A DNA stretch of 64,000 nt from contig CM048748.1 in the NCBI GenBank assembly GCA_026315105.1, positions 475,629,150-475,693,149 of the forward strand, written 5' to 3'. This stretch comes from Locusta migratoria. Taxonomy: Eukaryota > Arthropoda > Insecta > Orthoptera > Acrididae. The notes below the pieces were generated by a model that was not told the origin of the DNA, searched no databases, and saw only the letters and a list, made by a program, of their open reading frames with translations. A program made the translations under genes and the position numbers. Positions 1-9,352 of this stretch are shown one piece after another (position 1 is the stretch's first letter; every line of letters starts with the position of its first letter).

Positions 1-605
1 CATTAAAAGGAACATCGCCGTGTACCTTTGCTGGCTGCATTACGCAAACCTTTACGCCTTGCCTGGGCCAGTCAACTCTGTGACATTAGACTGTTTTCAA
101 ATGACTGCACACGTGCTGCCCGACATAGCGAGTTTCGTTTCCCATTGCATCAATGGGGGGGGGGGGGGGGGTGGAGGCAGGCTGGCGAATCCACGGACCC
201 AGGGGACTGATGGAGCTGAGCTGTGGTGAGGGCCACTGCAACTGGAGTGATCCGTCTAGATCGACTCCTGCAGGTGGCACGCAGCTACGCACCCTTTCTG
301 ATATCTGTATCCACTATGCATTCCGACGGACTTGGGCCATTATAGCAGGTCAATGCCACACCCCACACGCCCAGAAATTCTACAGAGTGGCCGCAGGAAC
401 AGTCTTCTGGGTTTAGACACTTCCGCCTGCCATCACACTCACCAGACAAGAACGCTATTCAAGATATTTGGAATGTTTTTCAACCTGCTGCTCGTAAGAC
501 ATCTCAATACCGTCGTACTATTACAGACTTCTGGACATCTTTGAGGAATCAGGAAGCATGGTGTCACTTGTCTCCAGCACTGCTTGAGACATCATTGCCA
601 CACTG
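1..605 (+). pseudogene. Tc1-like transposase remnant
   Basis: A decayed DDE transposase fragment. The clearest part begins at 439, where one frame reads SPDKNAIQDIWNVF. This matches the Tc1 signature around the last catalytic acidic residue (usually SPDLNPIE.VW). The same frame continues to about 600 with a typical C-terminal helical tail. Upstream frames are broken and carry a long G run at 155-171. No terminal inverted repeat is visible because the window starts inside the element. Family assignment is by motif and the superfamily could be a close Tc1/mariner relative. Not functional. Confidence 0.5.
155..171. repeat. Poly-G run (17 G)
   Basis: Seventeen consecutive G bases follow CAAT and end at GTGGAGG. 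This is simple sequence inside the Tc1-like relic. Its exact length is unreliable in any assembly. Confidence 0.9.
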
Positions 606-819
606 TGCGGTATATACCGGATAATCAAAAAGTCAGTATAAATTTGAAAACTTAATAAATCACGGAGTAATGTAGATAAAGAGCTAAAAATTCACACACA
701 TGCTTGAAATGACATAGGGTTTTATTAAAACCGAAAAAAAGTTAAAAATGTCCGACAGATGGCGCTGGACAGCAAAAGTGAGTGACTGCGCATGAAAATC
801 GTGTATAAAAAGAGTAGTA

Positions 820-1290
820 ATGAGAGAGAGAATCAGATCCACCAGCACTCGCAGCATGTTGACGTTACCTAAAAAGGCGCTTTTAGTGAAGCTGCATTAT
901 CAGAATGGGAAATGCCCTAGTTCAGCGTTACGATCCTACCGCCATAGAAAGGAGATTCAAACGGATAAAGGTCCGTTGACTAAAGCAGCTGTGGCGAGAA
1001 TGATTTCGAAGTTCGAAGCCACTGATTGTTTAGACAATAGACCCTATAGTGGCCGACCGAGCACAAGGCGTAATGCTTCTCAGACAGTTGAGGAAGAAAT
1101 GGAGACTGTAGCCGGTTCGTCTATGCACGGTAAAGTCACATACACTACTGTTTGGTTGGCTCTTAGGCATATCCTCCGATGCTATCCTAACAAAATCCAT
1201 CAGCATCATGAACTGTTACCTGACGATTTAGTGAAGCGGAGGGCATTAGCGATGTTGGCGTTTCAAAAGATGGCGGAAGATGATGGTTGA
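820..1290 (+). pseudogene. Mariner-like transposase, N-terminal part
   Basis: This is a 156-codon open stretch. LPKKALLVKLHYQNGKCPSS starts the helix-turn-helix DNA-binding region. MISKFEATDCLDNRPYSGRP follows, the usual linker with an Arg-Pro rich stretch. KIHQHHELLPDD then leads toward the catalytic domain. The frame ends at 1290, just before the first expected catalytic motif. The continuation TDEA lies across the SINE insertion at 1314-1511. About 350 residues would be usual, so less than half is contiguous. The protein would have bound the element ends, and this copy cannot make an active enzyme. Confidence 0.65.
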
Positions 1291-1313
1291 GTAACGTGTT
1301 TTGGACCGACGAA

Positions 1314-1511
1314 GCCGGCCGCGGTGGCCGAGGGGACTGAGGCGCTCCAGTCACGGTCTGCACGGCCACTATGGTCGGGGGTTCGAATCCCCCCTCGGGC
1401 ATGAATATTTGTGCCGTCCTAGTTCGTAAGTAGTTCATAAGTAGTTTGTAAGTTTAGGGACTGATGACCCCGTAGTTGAGTCCCATAGGCGTGACAAACA
1501 TTTGAACAATT
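1314..1511 (+). mobile_element. SINE, head type A, with 15-bp TSD
   Basis: The tRNA-like head starts GCCGGCCGCGGTGGCCGAG (A-box-like) and carries the B-box GGGGTTCGAATCCCC. The tail has GGGACTGATGACCCCGTAG and ends ACAAACATTTGAA with no poly-A. The flanking direct repeat TTTTGGACCGACGAA is identical at 1299-1313 and 1512-1526, so both ends are exact. It interrupts the mariner-like transposase. Type A heads resemble leucine/serine-type tRNAs with a long variable arm. Confidence 0.92.
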
Positions 1512-1932
1512 TTTTGGACCGACGAATTTCACACTCCGAGGATCTGCCAGCGCCCACAACTGAAAAATTTGGGATACCGAAAATCCTAGAACTGTCGTGG
1601 AAACTCCATTGCACGACGAGAAAGCCACGGTATGGGTCATTTTTCGTCGAGGAACTGCGTGATTCTGGTTTTTTAACTGCTACCATGGCGATTGAGAGGT
1701 ACGCCGATATCTTATAGAATTGCATCATCCCCAGCCTGACTGATAAACACCTGCTGGAACGTGCGATTTTTATGCAGGATGGTGCTCCACCCCATATTGC
1801 TAGACGCGTGAAAGATATCTTGCGTGCGTCGTTTGGTGATGTTCGTGTGATCAGCCTCCAATTTCGTCATGCTTGGCCTCCCAGGTCCCTAGGTTTCAAA
1901 TTTATACTGATTTTTTGATCACCCGGTATATA

Positions 1933-2240
1933 TTGTGGGAATTTTTATTTTTGCTTCAGGCTAATCTGGGTGTAATTTGAATGGTGACAGTTTATACCTG
2001 GATCAAAATATAGGCTATTTTTCGAAATCCATCTTACTACATACTTGGAAGCAGATTCATCAGTCAACATGATAGTCGGAATGTTATTTATGTTTCTATG
2101 GAGAAGAGGTTTATAGTTGGCAGGATAGTATTTGATGGGTGTAGGAGGGTACCGTGCTCTAAATTTCAACACTGACGTATCACAATGAAATTTGGCAAAT
2201 AGAAGGGGTGGTCAAAATAGTACCAACACCTGACATAGAC
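1933..2240. other. No recognised gene; unassigned minus-strand ORF
   Basis: The only notable item is a 75-codon minus-strand frame at 2172-1945 (begins MLKFRARYPPTPIKYYPANY). It has no domain I recognise and no visible splice context that would make it an exon. It could be a relic of an unidentified element or chance. Confidence 0.25.
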
Positions 2241-2244
2241 ACAG

Positions 2245-2880
2245 TACTTATTTATAAGTTTAGACTTTGCCTGCCATTTGTTTTGAGTACAACTCCAGCT
2301 ATTCGAAGAACAGACTGGTAAAGTTTGTTCGTAGTTTCCAACAGAATGTTAGTCCCTCTTTTGCTAAGATATCCGCCAATTACTTCAACTATGTCGGAGT
2401 TGTAAATCTGTTCCTGACCCCCGCTTTCCGCTACCCTCTTCATTTCTTCTTAGGTCTTGCATCCCAAATCTTTCATGATTTGGTCCATTCACCTCAAGTG
2501 CGGTCTTCCTTTTGGTCTTCTCCCCCTCCCCCTCCCCCCGGACATAATCCCCTATTATTGTTTCGCGTGTCATTAGATGGCCCGTAAGTCGAGCTCTCAA
2601 CAAGCTTCCATTTTCTCCTGCTCTTTCCAAAACCGCTTGATTTGTAACTTTATCAATCCATTGTATTCGAGCATGCGTCGAAAACACCGCGTTTCAATAG
2701 AATTTAGCTTCTTGTCTTCCTCCTCGGTTCCCAGAGTGCATGTTCCGCAGCCATAGCATACCACACTGGGGACACAAGACTTCAGAAACCCTTTCCTGAC
2801 TTGGAGACAGATGATATTAGAATTTAAGATCTCTTCCTTTTTTGTTAAAGCAGCTTTTGGTTGAGCTATTCTGGACAAAA
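2245..2880 (-). pseudogene. RTE-type non-LTR retrotransposon, C-terminal RT remnant
   Basis: Minus-strand fragments in two or more frames follow the order expected at the end of an RTE/craniofacial-development-protein-like polyprotein. AALTKKEEILNSNI and a CYGC.TCTLG block come first. They are followed by RCFRRMLEYN, then IQWIDKVTNQAVLERAGENG, then RARLTGHLMTRETI and finally MKRVAE.GG. This is the thumb and C-terminal region that follows the catalytic palm, and the palm itself is absent. Frameshifts near 2600-2690 break it. The 3' end lies near 2245. Confidence 0.7.
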
Positions 2881-2898
2881 TATTTATTTATATATAAA

Positions 2899-3766
2899 CA
2901 GGGTGTCTCACGAAAGACGCCTGCCAGGCGTCCGCGGATAGCGCGGTACGGCTCCCAGCCGCCGCCACCGCATCCGCCGGCCACAGCAGCGCCCGATTCT
3001 CGGACTCTATTGTGCCGCGGGCGCATACACTGAGTTAAAGTCTAAAAAACATCGCCATCTGAGTAACCTAAGCTTACCTTTATTTACAGTAGATATTCAA
3101 AATGATATCCGTCCATGGAAAGAGCGGCCTGAAATCTCTTGAATACATTTGCGAACACTCGACGAATTTCGGCTTCCGAAATCTGGGAAATGACTAGTCG
3201 AATCCTGTCTTCCAACGCTTCGAGTGTATGAGGATTGCTTGCATACACCTTGTCTTTTAACATTCCCCAAAGATAAAAAATCGGAGGGATTTACGTTTGG
3301 AGAACGAGCAGGCCAGTCAACTATCCTATCATCAAACACACTTTGTATTGCTGCCATAGAAGCATTGTCAATGTGTGGTCTTGCATTGTCCTGCATGAAA
3401 TAACCCTAAAGGTTTTCGTTGGGTGAAAGTTCCTGAAAAAATGGATGCAGGATATTGTCCACATACCTGTCAGAATTTATTGTTTCGTGAAAAAAGATTC
3501 GACTAGTCATTTTCCAGATTTCGGCAGCCGAAATTTGTCGAGTGTTCGCAAATGTGTTCCAGAGATGACGGGCCACTCTTTCCATAGAGGGACATCTACT
3601 GTACATAAAGGTAAGCTTAGGTTACTCAGATGGCAATGTTTTCTAGACTTTAACTCAGTGTATGCACCCGCGGCACAATAGAGTCCGAGAATCGGGCGCT
3701 GCCGTGGCCGGCGGATGTGGTGGCGGCGGCCGGGAGCCGTACCGCTTCTTTCGTGAGACGCCCTGT
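2899..3766. mobile_element. Fold-back element built from an inverted-duplicated transposase end
   Basis: The two ends (CAGGGTGTCTCACGAAAG at 2899 and its complement ending near 3765) are the tips of arms of roughly 290-310 bp (about 2899-3215 and 3490-3765). The arms are reverse complements with scattered differences and an indel or two. Each arm contains the GC-rich outer block, the AAGCTTACCTTTATTTACAGTAG block and part of a transposase C-terminus. The middle carries the remaining coding part. CAGGGTGTC termini and the transposase type point to the Tc1/mariner superfamily. Confidence 0.75.
3097..3396 (-). pseudogene. Tc1/mariner-type transposase C-terminal fragment
   Basis: The minus-strand frame reads MQDNARPHIDNASM. 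It then continues FDDRIVDWPARSPNVNPSDF, which spans the second and third acidic motifs of a DDE/DDD transposase. After LSLGNVK the frame drifts, and the downstream C-terminal segment recurs inverted at 3490-3610 as part of the fold-back arm. There is no DNA-binding N-terminus, so the copy is inactive. Confidence 0.65.
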
Positions 3767-3894
3767 ACTTATTCGTCAGGAGCCGGCCGACCCGTCACTC
3801 TGAGAACAGCTGCAACTCTTCCAGGAAGAAATTCTTAAATTGTTTTTATAGTTTCCAACAGAATATTATCGATTCATCTACCCGAGAGGAGTTA

Positions 3895-4810
3895 TTGGTC
3901 CCCCATGGGGCGCCCCCACCCTCACCAGATATGATGGGTACCGGGGAAATAAAATACCGGGGGCGGACTAAAACCTGCTGCCATCCAGAGACAAAGGACC
4001 CTCAAAGACTAAGGGAGAGAACCCGAAAGGAAACTCGTGTGAGCTCCATTGCAGTCAAGGGAGCAGCCCTCTCATCGAGCTAGGGTGCATAGGCCGATAA
4101 CCGGTGAACCTGAAACCAGCATATCATAGAAACTACAACACACAATACCAGCAACCAGACGGATTTAAATATGACAACCTTGGCAATGAAAAAGGTGGCA
4201 CGAATAGGTTTTTGGAATGTGCAAACAATGTGAGAAACAGGTGAACAAATGCAAGTGGCACAAGAAATGGAACGTTACAGACTAGAAATTCTAGGACTAA
4301 GTGAAAAAGTAATAACTGGATTTGGAGAAAAAAAGACTTAAGGAATGACATATCCTCCTGTATTCTGGAAGAAAGTATGAAACACGCAGTGAAGGAGTTG
4401 CATTATTGCTGGATCAGAGAGAAAAGCAATCTCTGACAGACTGGGATCCAATTACGGAGACAACCACAGTCGCTCGCTTTGCAACGAGGTTAAGACCAGT
4501 GACCGTTGTTCAATGTTACGCACGAACAGAAGTGTCTGAATATGAAGAGAATGACAGGTTTTATAGCAAACTCCAAGAAACACTGCAGATGTGTCGAAAA
4601 AGAGATATCCTCGTGATGATGGGTGACTTTAATGCAAAAATTGTGAATGACAACCACGCGATACAGCACATTATCGGAGAACATGGCCTGAGAACTCGAA
4701 ATGTTAATGGAGAAGGTCTCACAGACTAACTCAGGAATTTCCAGACATTGGTAGGTTCCAGGATATTTCAGATGGTATGCATACAGCTAATCAGAACAAG
4801 TAATATTATA
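3895..4810 (+). pseudogene. RTE-type retrotransposon 5' part with AP-endonuclease domain
   Basis: The start of a non-LTR retrotransposon. RIGFWNVQTM near 4209 is the usual opening of the APE-like endonuclease. RYRLEILGLSE follows. An open frame at 4406-4729 then carries VVQCYARTEVSEYEENDRFY and ILVMMGDFNAKIVNDNH. MGDFNAK holds catalytic residues of the domain. The enzyme would nick target DNA to prime reverse transcription. Frameshifts near 4230-4405 and a stop after GEGLTD end it. The reverse transcriptase is missing, so this is an abrupt 3' truncation. The upstream 3895-4140 stretch looks like its 5' UTR. Confidence 0.7.
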
Positions 4811-4941
4811 AGCAAAACCATTTTCTTACGTTAAAGTAAAATGGTAACGAACTGATCGATAAAAGTGGCATCTGTATAATTTTAAAGAAAATCGGTTTAT
4901 CGGAAGATTTTTTTTTTTTTTTCGGACTGTACGCAGGACAC

Positions 4942-5122
4942 TGGTTCAAAATGTCCAAATGTTTGTAAATCTAAGGGACTTAACAACATTGGTCATCATT
5001 CCCAAGGCCTTCAAACTACTTAAACTAACTAAAAGTAACTTATACTAATGACAACACAAACATCCGTGCCCGAGGGAGGACTAGAGCCACCGGCGGTGAG
5101 CAACGCGCGCTCCGCTGCAAGT
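4942..5122 (-). mobile_element. SINE, head type B, head truncated
   Basis: Minus-strand copy. The tail complement begins CAAATGTTTGTAAATC and the B-box region reads GGAGGACTAGAGCCACC. The end of the head is missing. The direct repeat CGCAGGACAC is identical at 4932-4941 and 5123-5132, so the shortened copy inserted as it stands. Confidence 0.85.
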
Positions 5123-5132
5123 CGCAGGACAC

Positions 5133-5855
5133 AGGGTATCCTCCCTGTCCCTCCCTTCACTAGACGCTGCTGCCGTGGCGACAGTCATTCATTTTGTTTT
5201 GTAGTTGGCTATATTTTGGTCGGCTCTTGTGGGTGGTTATTCGAAATTTTTCAAGCCGGTTTCCATTTGCTGCCAACTTGTGTTGTGCCCTGCATTAGTC
5301 ATTATTCCGTGGACAGTTTGTTCTTGTCATTGGTAATTTGTGAGGTGTTACATTAAATGGCATTCTGATAACGGAGGAAGCTTCCTTCCAAAACCGGAGT
5401 GTGTGTCTTTTTAATGAGCTGGTTTTGACAACTAGATGTAACAATGATCTGAAATTTGATTAAATGATATTTTGCTTTCAGCGTAACTTGATATTATTTG
5501 ACACAGATAAGTAGCACATATGAACATAAACAATTCCTAAAAAAGTACTTGCTCAAAACCTTACTACGTGTTTGTGTCATATTTCTATCATACATAGTAG
5601 CTGATGAGCTCGATGCATATACGTGTTGTCAGTACTTACAAAATGACGAACGTTATTACTCCCCTTGCAGTTCCTCACTCCCGCAGCAATCATCGGTCAC
5701 ACTTCCTGCCCTCCCTTTGCAACCTCAGGGTTTGTCAAAACGTCAACAAGATCTAGTGACACGCAGAAAATTGCCAGTAGTACCCTCAGTGACAAAAAGT
5801 TTGGGAACCCCTGCTGACTAGAGACTACAAGCAGTATCTAATCATTTTCATGTTT
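5133..5855. other. No gene recognised; one hAT-like right terminus
   Basis: No supported coding region. AAAAAGTTTGGGAACCCCTG at about 5797-5816 looks like the right terminal repeat of a hAT/Charlie-type transposon (complement begins CAGGGGTTCCCAAAC). I could not find a matching left end upstream. Confidence 0.35.
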
Positions 5856-5859
5856 CTTT

Positions 5860-6324
5860 CAGGAACTACTTTCCGAAAATTGAGGATGAAATCCATTGGA
5901 ATAGAAATCCCATTGTTGTGGATTACTTTAAAAATTGAAAATTTCATCAGGTGAAGAAGACTTTTTAACTGTACTAAAACGTAACCAATCTTTAAAAAGC
6001 CATTGGTCCCATTCTAGATAAGTGTTCGGCAAGACTATCCACCAATTGCCAAAGTTGCTCTAAAACACTTGATGGGCTTTCAACAACCTATTCATGTGAA
6101 CGATCCTTTTCAAGTAAAGGAATAGACTGAATGTAGAAAGTGATTTGAGGCTGAAGTTAAGCAGCTGTAATCCAAATAATGACTGTTTTTAAGTGACTAT
6201 TGCATTGTCAAACATCCCATGGAAATTTATAACATTTCCCACTCGATATAATAAAAATCTTTTCTCTATAAAAATATAAGCAATCATGTTCTTGTACATT
6301 ATATTAGTATACAGTATGCTTACT

Positions 6325-6374
<50 letters not shown>

Positions 6375-6500
6375 TGGTGTTAGCACATCTATTTTCGTGT
6401 GATGGTAATTTTTACTTCTTATTTAGTTGATGGGCTTCAAAGATCTTTTTATGCTATGAATTGGCCCAGAGCAAAAAAGGTTGGGAACCCATGCATTAGA
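5860..6500 (+). pseudogene. hAT transposase relic (ZBED-like) with right terminus
   Basis: Fragments in shifting frames around 6030-6170 read YSCERSFSS and NVESDLRLKLSSCNPN when followed through frameshifts. This is the C-terminal dimerisation region of hAT transposases, whose hallmark is a Ser/Ala-Glu-Arg-x-Phe-Ser motif. NYFPKIEDEIHWNRNPIVVD upstream fits the same family. A hAT-like right terminus AGGTTGGGAACCCATG ends near 6495. Many stops and shifts are present. A dinucleotide repeat interrupts the 3' side. Confidence 0.55.
6325..6371. repeat. (TG)n microsatellite
   Basis: An almost uninterrupted run of alternating T and G inside the 3' part of the hAT relic. Confidence 0.95.
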
Positions 6501-6589
6501 GCTATCCGACCAAAGATCATAATGATAGAAATAGTAGAATAACAAACAGCATATATCAAAAATATTGACATGAAGCAAAATTTGTGCCA

Positions 6590-6665
6590 CATCCGGGTTT
6601 CGAACCCGGGACCTCCTGCTTGACCAACACTATATCCACTACGCGACCGCGACCTAATACATACG
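6590..6665 (-). repeat. tRNA-like sequence (SINE-type remnant)
   Basis: On the minus strand GGTCGCGTAGTGGATATAG resembles an A-box arm and GGTCCCGGGTTCGAAACCCGG is a near-perfect B-box/T-arm hairpin. The acceptor ends do not pair well, so I treat this as a tRNA-derived repeat, not a gene. A related arm (CAGGAGGTCCTGTGTTCGTA) appears again on the plus strand at 6940-6960. Confidence 0.45.
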
Positions 6666-7162
6666 GTGATAGCGTGAATCATTTGAAGCTTTCTCTCTCC
6701 ACAACAGAGGCTTCAGTCTGTGTTGCTGGGGGAGATTTGACGTCAGACCGCCCGTGCAGTCGTCGCATCCATAAGCTCGCACGGGCTTAGTGGTGCCGGC
6801 GACGTAGCCGAGACCGCTCGGTGAGGGAGAAAAAGACCAGAGTAAACGACGAAACGTTCTATATAGAAAAATAACGAACCAAAGCCCGCAAAGAACCGAT
6901 CAAACCGAAAAAAGCGATTACAGCGCTTGCATAGTAAGCAGGAGGTCCTGTGTTCGTATCCCGACTGTCTCATAAATTTCAGTTCAGTGCCTCTCCTTCA
7001 ATTCAGTACCTTTCATATAGGGAATATCGACATAAAATATGTCTGGATATTGATTTATTATTTAAAATAGATGAGTAATACCCAAATCATGACGGAACGG
7101 CTACAATGCTTGACTGTACGAATTGTGCCGTATCATAAGCTTTTTTTGGGTTTCTCAATACC
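6666..7162. other. No gene recognised
   Basis: Mixed sequence with the second tRNA-like arm at about 6922-6965 followed by AT-rich DNA. Open frames here are short and show no family signature. Confidence 0.5.
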
Positions 7163-7291
7163 TAGTCGGGGGTTCTAATCCCCCTTCGGGCATTGCTGTT
7201 TGTGCTGTCTTTAGTATAAGGTAGTTCGTAAGTAGTTTGTAAGTTAAGGGTCTGATGACCTCGTAGTTAAATCCCATAAGCTTCACCAACA
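7163..7291 (+). mobile_element. SINE, type A, 5'-truncated
   Basis: Starts just upstream of the B-box (GTCGGGGGTTCTAATCCCCC). The type A tail follows, with GGGTCTGATGACCTCGTAG and CACCAACATTTTTT. The A-box half is absent. No clear flanking duplication. Confidence 0.8.
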
Positions 7292-7564
7292 TTTTTTTTC
7301 TCGATACTTAAAGTCGGATGTTTCTGGTAAAAAGTGTAAACGATGATTCATCGGAGCACACCACATACATGAAGTGTCCTGACTTCCTTATAGCGGCTCC
7401 CAGTGGCGACGCGGTTTGCGTGCTCACCCTCGGAAAAAGGCTCGTCGTGAGAAAAGAAATATCAACAAATATTTTATACGCATTTCAAAAGGAACATGAG
7501 GCAGAATTAATGTATGTGATGTGGAGGAAGATGTGCTTTAAGTCAGTCCGTGTAGTTGCTTTGG

Positions 7565-7645
7565 CTACAACTTTATTTTAGCTGAGTGGTCTAAAGCACC
7601 TACCTAGTGAGTAGGAGGTCCCGAGTTCGAATCACGGCCACAGCC
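7565..7645 (+). repeat. tRNA-like sequence
   Basis: TAGCTGAGTGGTCTAAAGC resembles a D-arm/A-box. GGTCCCGAGTTCGAATC resembles a T-arm/B-box at the usual spacing. The 5' and 3' flanks do not form an acceptor stem (TTTATTTTAG versus CACAGCC), so a tRNA-derived SINE head is more likely than a gene. Confidence 0.4.
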
Positions 7646-7689
7646 TTTATTTTAAAAAGATGTAAATAAACAAAAAAATTAAAAATATC

Positions 7690-8255
7690 AATAATAGAGG
7701 ACAGGTAACAACTCACCATAAAGAGGCTCCCTGAGCTCCTGACAGACACGAAAATAGATAATCACATCCACACATCTTACATTTTCGGCCGTGGCCTTCG
7801 TCAGAAAAAGAGACACATACATTCACGCAATCATTCAGACAACTATACACACACATACATTCACGCAATTCAAAACTGGCGACTTCGAACATGATTACGT
7901 TTTCCGCGCCGGCCGCGGTGGCCGAGGGGACTGAGGCGCTGCAGTCACGGTCTGTATGGCCACTACGGTCGGGGGTTCGAATCCCCCATCGGGCATGGAT
8001 ATTTGTGCCGTCCTTAGTCTTAGTTCATAAATAGTTTGTAAGTGTAGGGACTCATGACCCCGTAGTTAAGTCCCATAAACTACACAAACATTTGAACATT
8101 TTGATTTGAATGATTGCGTGAATGTATGTTTCTCTTTTACTGACGAAGGCCATGGCCGAAAATTTAAGTTGTGTGGATGTGATTATCTATTTTCGTGTCT
8201 GTCAGCAGCTCAGCGAGTCCCTTGACGGTGAGTTGTTACCTATCCTCCATTATTA
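7690..8255. mobile_element. Fold-back/MITE element with 148-bp inverted arms
   Basis: The left arm 7690-7837 and right arm 8108-8255 are reverse complements with only scattered mismatches. Outer ends contain AGGTAACAACTCACC and its complement, and inner ends are CAATCATTC/GAATGATTG. No coding capacity. The centre holds a type A SINE plus about 70 bp of unique spacer. The spacer block ACTGGCGACTTCGAACATGA recurs inverted near 30935. Non-autonomous DNA element of unidentified superfamily. Confidence 0.8.
7908..8097 (+). mobile_element. SINE, head type A
   Basis: Full-length copy from GCCGGCCGCGGTGGCCGAG to ACAAACATTTGAAC. The B-box is intact (GGGGGTTCGAATCCCCC). It lies in the loop between the arms of the 7690-8255 fold-back element, so it is younger than that element. 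Confidence 0.9.
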
Positions 8256-8344
8256 TATTCCTCTCGGATTTTCCATTGCTAAATAAATAAAAAGTATTTT
8301 TAAACTATCAATCTTCGTTTCGTTGTTATATCACATAATTTTAT

Positions 8345-8775
8345 TGTGGTGTCGCACAAGTACAAAGTGCGCGCCACCTACTTTCGCCGCGCGCCGCCAT
8401 GCACGCACGGCGCGGCGTTCTTACGACGACAGCCACGAGCGCCCTCTGCTACAACGCCGCTCGTGGCCACCACTGAACGACATCGTGACTTGGGACTGAG
8501 ATAGGAACCAGCGAACACTTCGGAATCAGATAGGCACCAGTGACGACTTGGCTATCGGATAGGCACTAGGCAGGCTCTCTAACTCAACTATGTATCAGCA
8601 TTCTGCAGTACTGAGCTATGTAAAAGTTAAGTATTGTATAAATTCTATGCAATATATATTTCGTCCTAATTTACTCTAGTGTTTCTAGTTTCTGGCTGCT
8701 CCCCTCCGTACCTGCACCAGCGTGCTATCTTTATTCCTGTGTCGGTCTCATTCCACTCGGCCACCGACACATACG
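8345..8775 (+). mobile_element. Possible solo LTR
   Basis: The stretch begins TGTGGTGTCGCAC. It is GC-rich at first, has an AT-rich TATA-like core (GTATTGTATAAATTCTATGC near 8635) and ends near ACCGACACA. TGT...ACA ends and this internal arrangement suit a Ty3/gypsy-like LTR. I cannot see a convincing short target duplication, and the right boundary could be as far as 8815 (GGGACACA). No gag or pol sequence is adjacent. Confidence 0.35.
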
Positions 8776-8829
8776 ACGGAAACGAGACGCAAAAGCGGCG
8801 ACGAGGCTGGGACACAAAATTTATATCAC

Positions 8830-9350
8830 AAAGTATTTTTATCGCATGAAAAACGTTTTACGCGCACATATCCGAGTCACAGCGCTTAATATACGCAGCA
8901 GTGACCGCAACGTTGCAATGCTCATGCACGGCTGAGGTTCAAATTCTCTTCTTCCCTGGAGGCAGCATATGGGCGCTCCCACGGCAGGGAGGAGCGAGGG
9001 GAAACGCCGTTTCTAACATTGGCGCTGGAGCTGGTAGAGACCACGAATGGTCACAAAGCAAAGACAATGGAGCTACTGCGCACCTCGCCTTGCACATCAG
9101 TAAATCCTCCATTAAGGCAACATCTGCCCTTCATATTTGTTTTTCAAGATAGGTTAGGTTAGGTTAGGTAAAGATTCATCAAAAACACGTCATTTTTAGT
9201 AAAAAAATCTTGTAGCTATAAATGAAAGATGCATCACCTGTAAAAGCTTACAGACGATCACATCATGAACAACAATCAGGATGCTGTTTTTCACCTACCA
9301 AGGACAGCCGTGTGCTTAGCAGCATCGCATTGCGTTGTTGAAGGCAGTGG
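8830..9350. other. No gene; short TTAGG run at 9151-9170
   Basis: No coding region supported. AGGTTAGGTTAGGTTAGGTA at 9151-9170 holds about three and a half copies of TTAGG, the common insect telomere repeat. It is too short to mean a telomere. Confidence 0.5.
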
Positions 9351-9352
9351 AT

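Larger units (their letters stand above)
611..1932 (+). mobile_element. Mariner-like DNA transposon, full-length but decayed, with a SINE inside
   Basis: The ends are inverted copies of a sequence around ATATACCGG, GATCAAAAAGTCAGTATAAA and TTTGAAA (left 611-651, right about 1893-1932). The interior holds transposase fragments in several frames: an N-terminal part at 820-1290, then after the SINE a C-terminal part containing MQDGAPPHIARRVKD near 1775 and FRHAWPPRS near 1865. QDGAPPHIAR is the motif around the second catalytic aspartate of the IS630/Tc1/mariner superfamily. Stops and shifts make it inactive. Two internally deleted relatives lie at 42010-42293 and 53940-54716. Confidence 0.75.

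Noticed and set aside
820..1290. Host gene encoding a helix-turn-helix protein
   Set aside because: Lies between inverted termini, continues as transposase fragments and is interrupted by a SINE.
1463..1470. CTGATGA in every SINE tail as a hammerhead core
   Set aside because: No GAAA core partner, no three-stem layout and no cleavage triplet around it. The motif lies in the loop of a simple hairpin.
7565..7645. Functional tRNA genes at 6590, 7565, 30330, 44360 and 56440
   Set aside because: A- and B-box arms are visible but acceptor stems do not close and several sit inside repeated sequence. tRNA-derived repeats are the better explanation.
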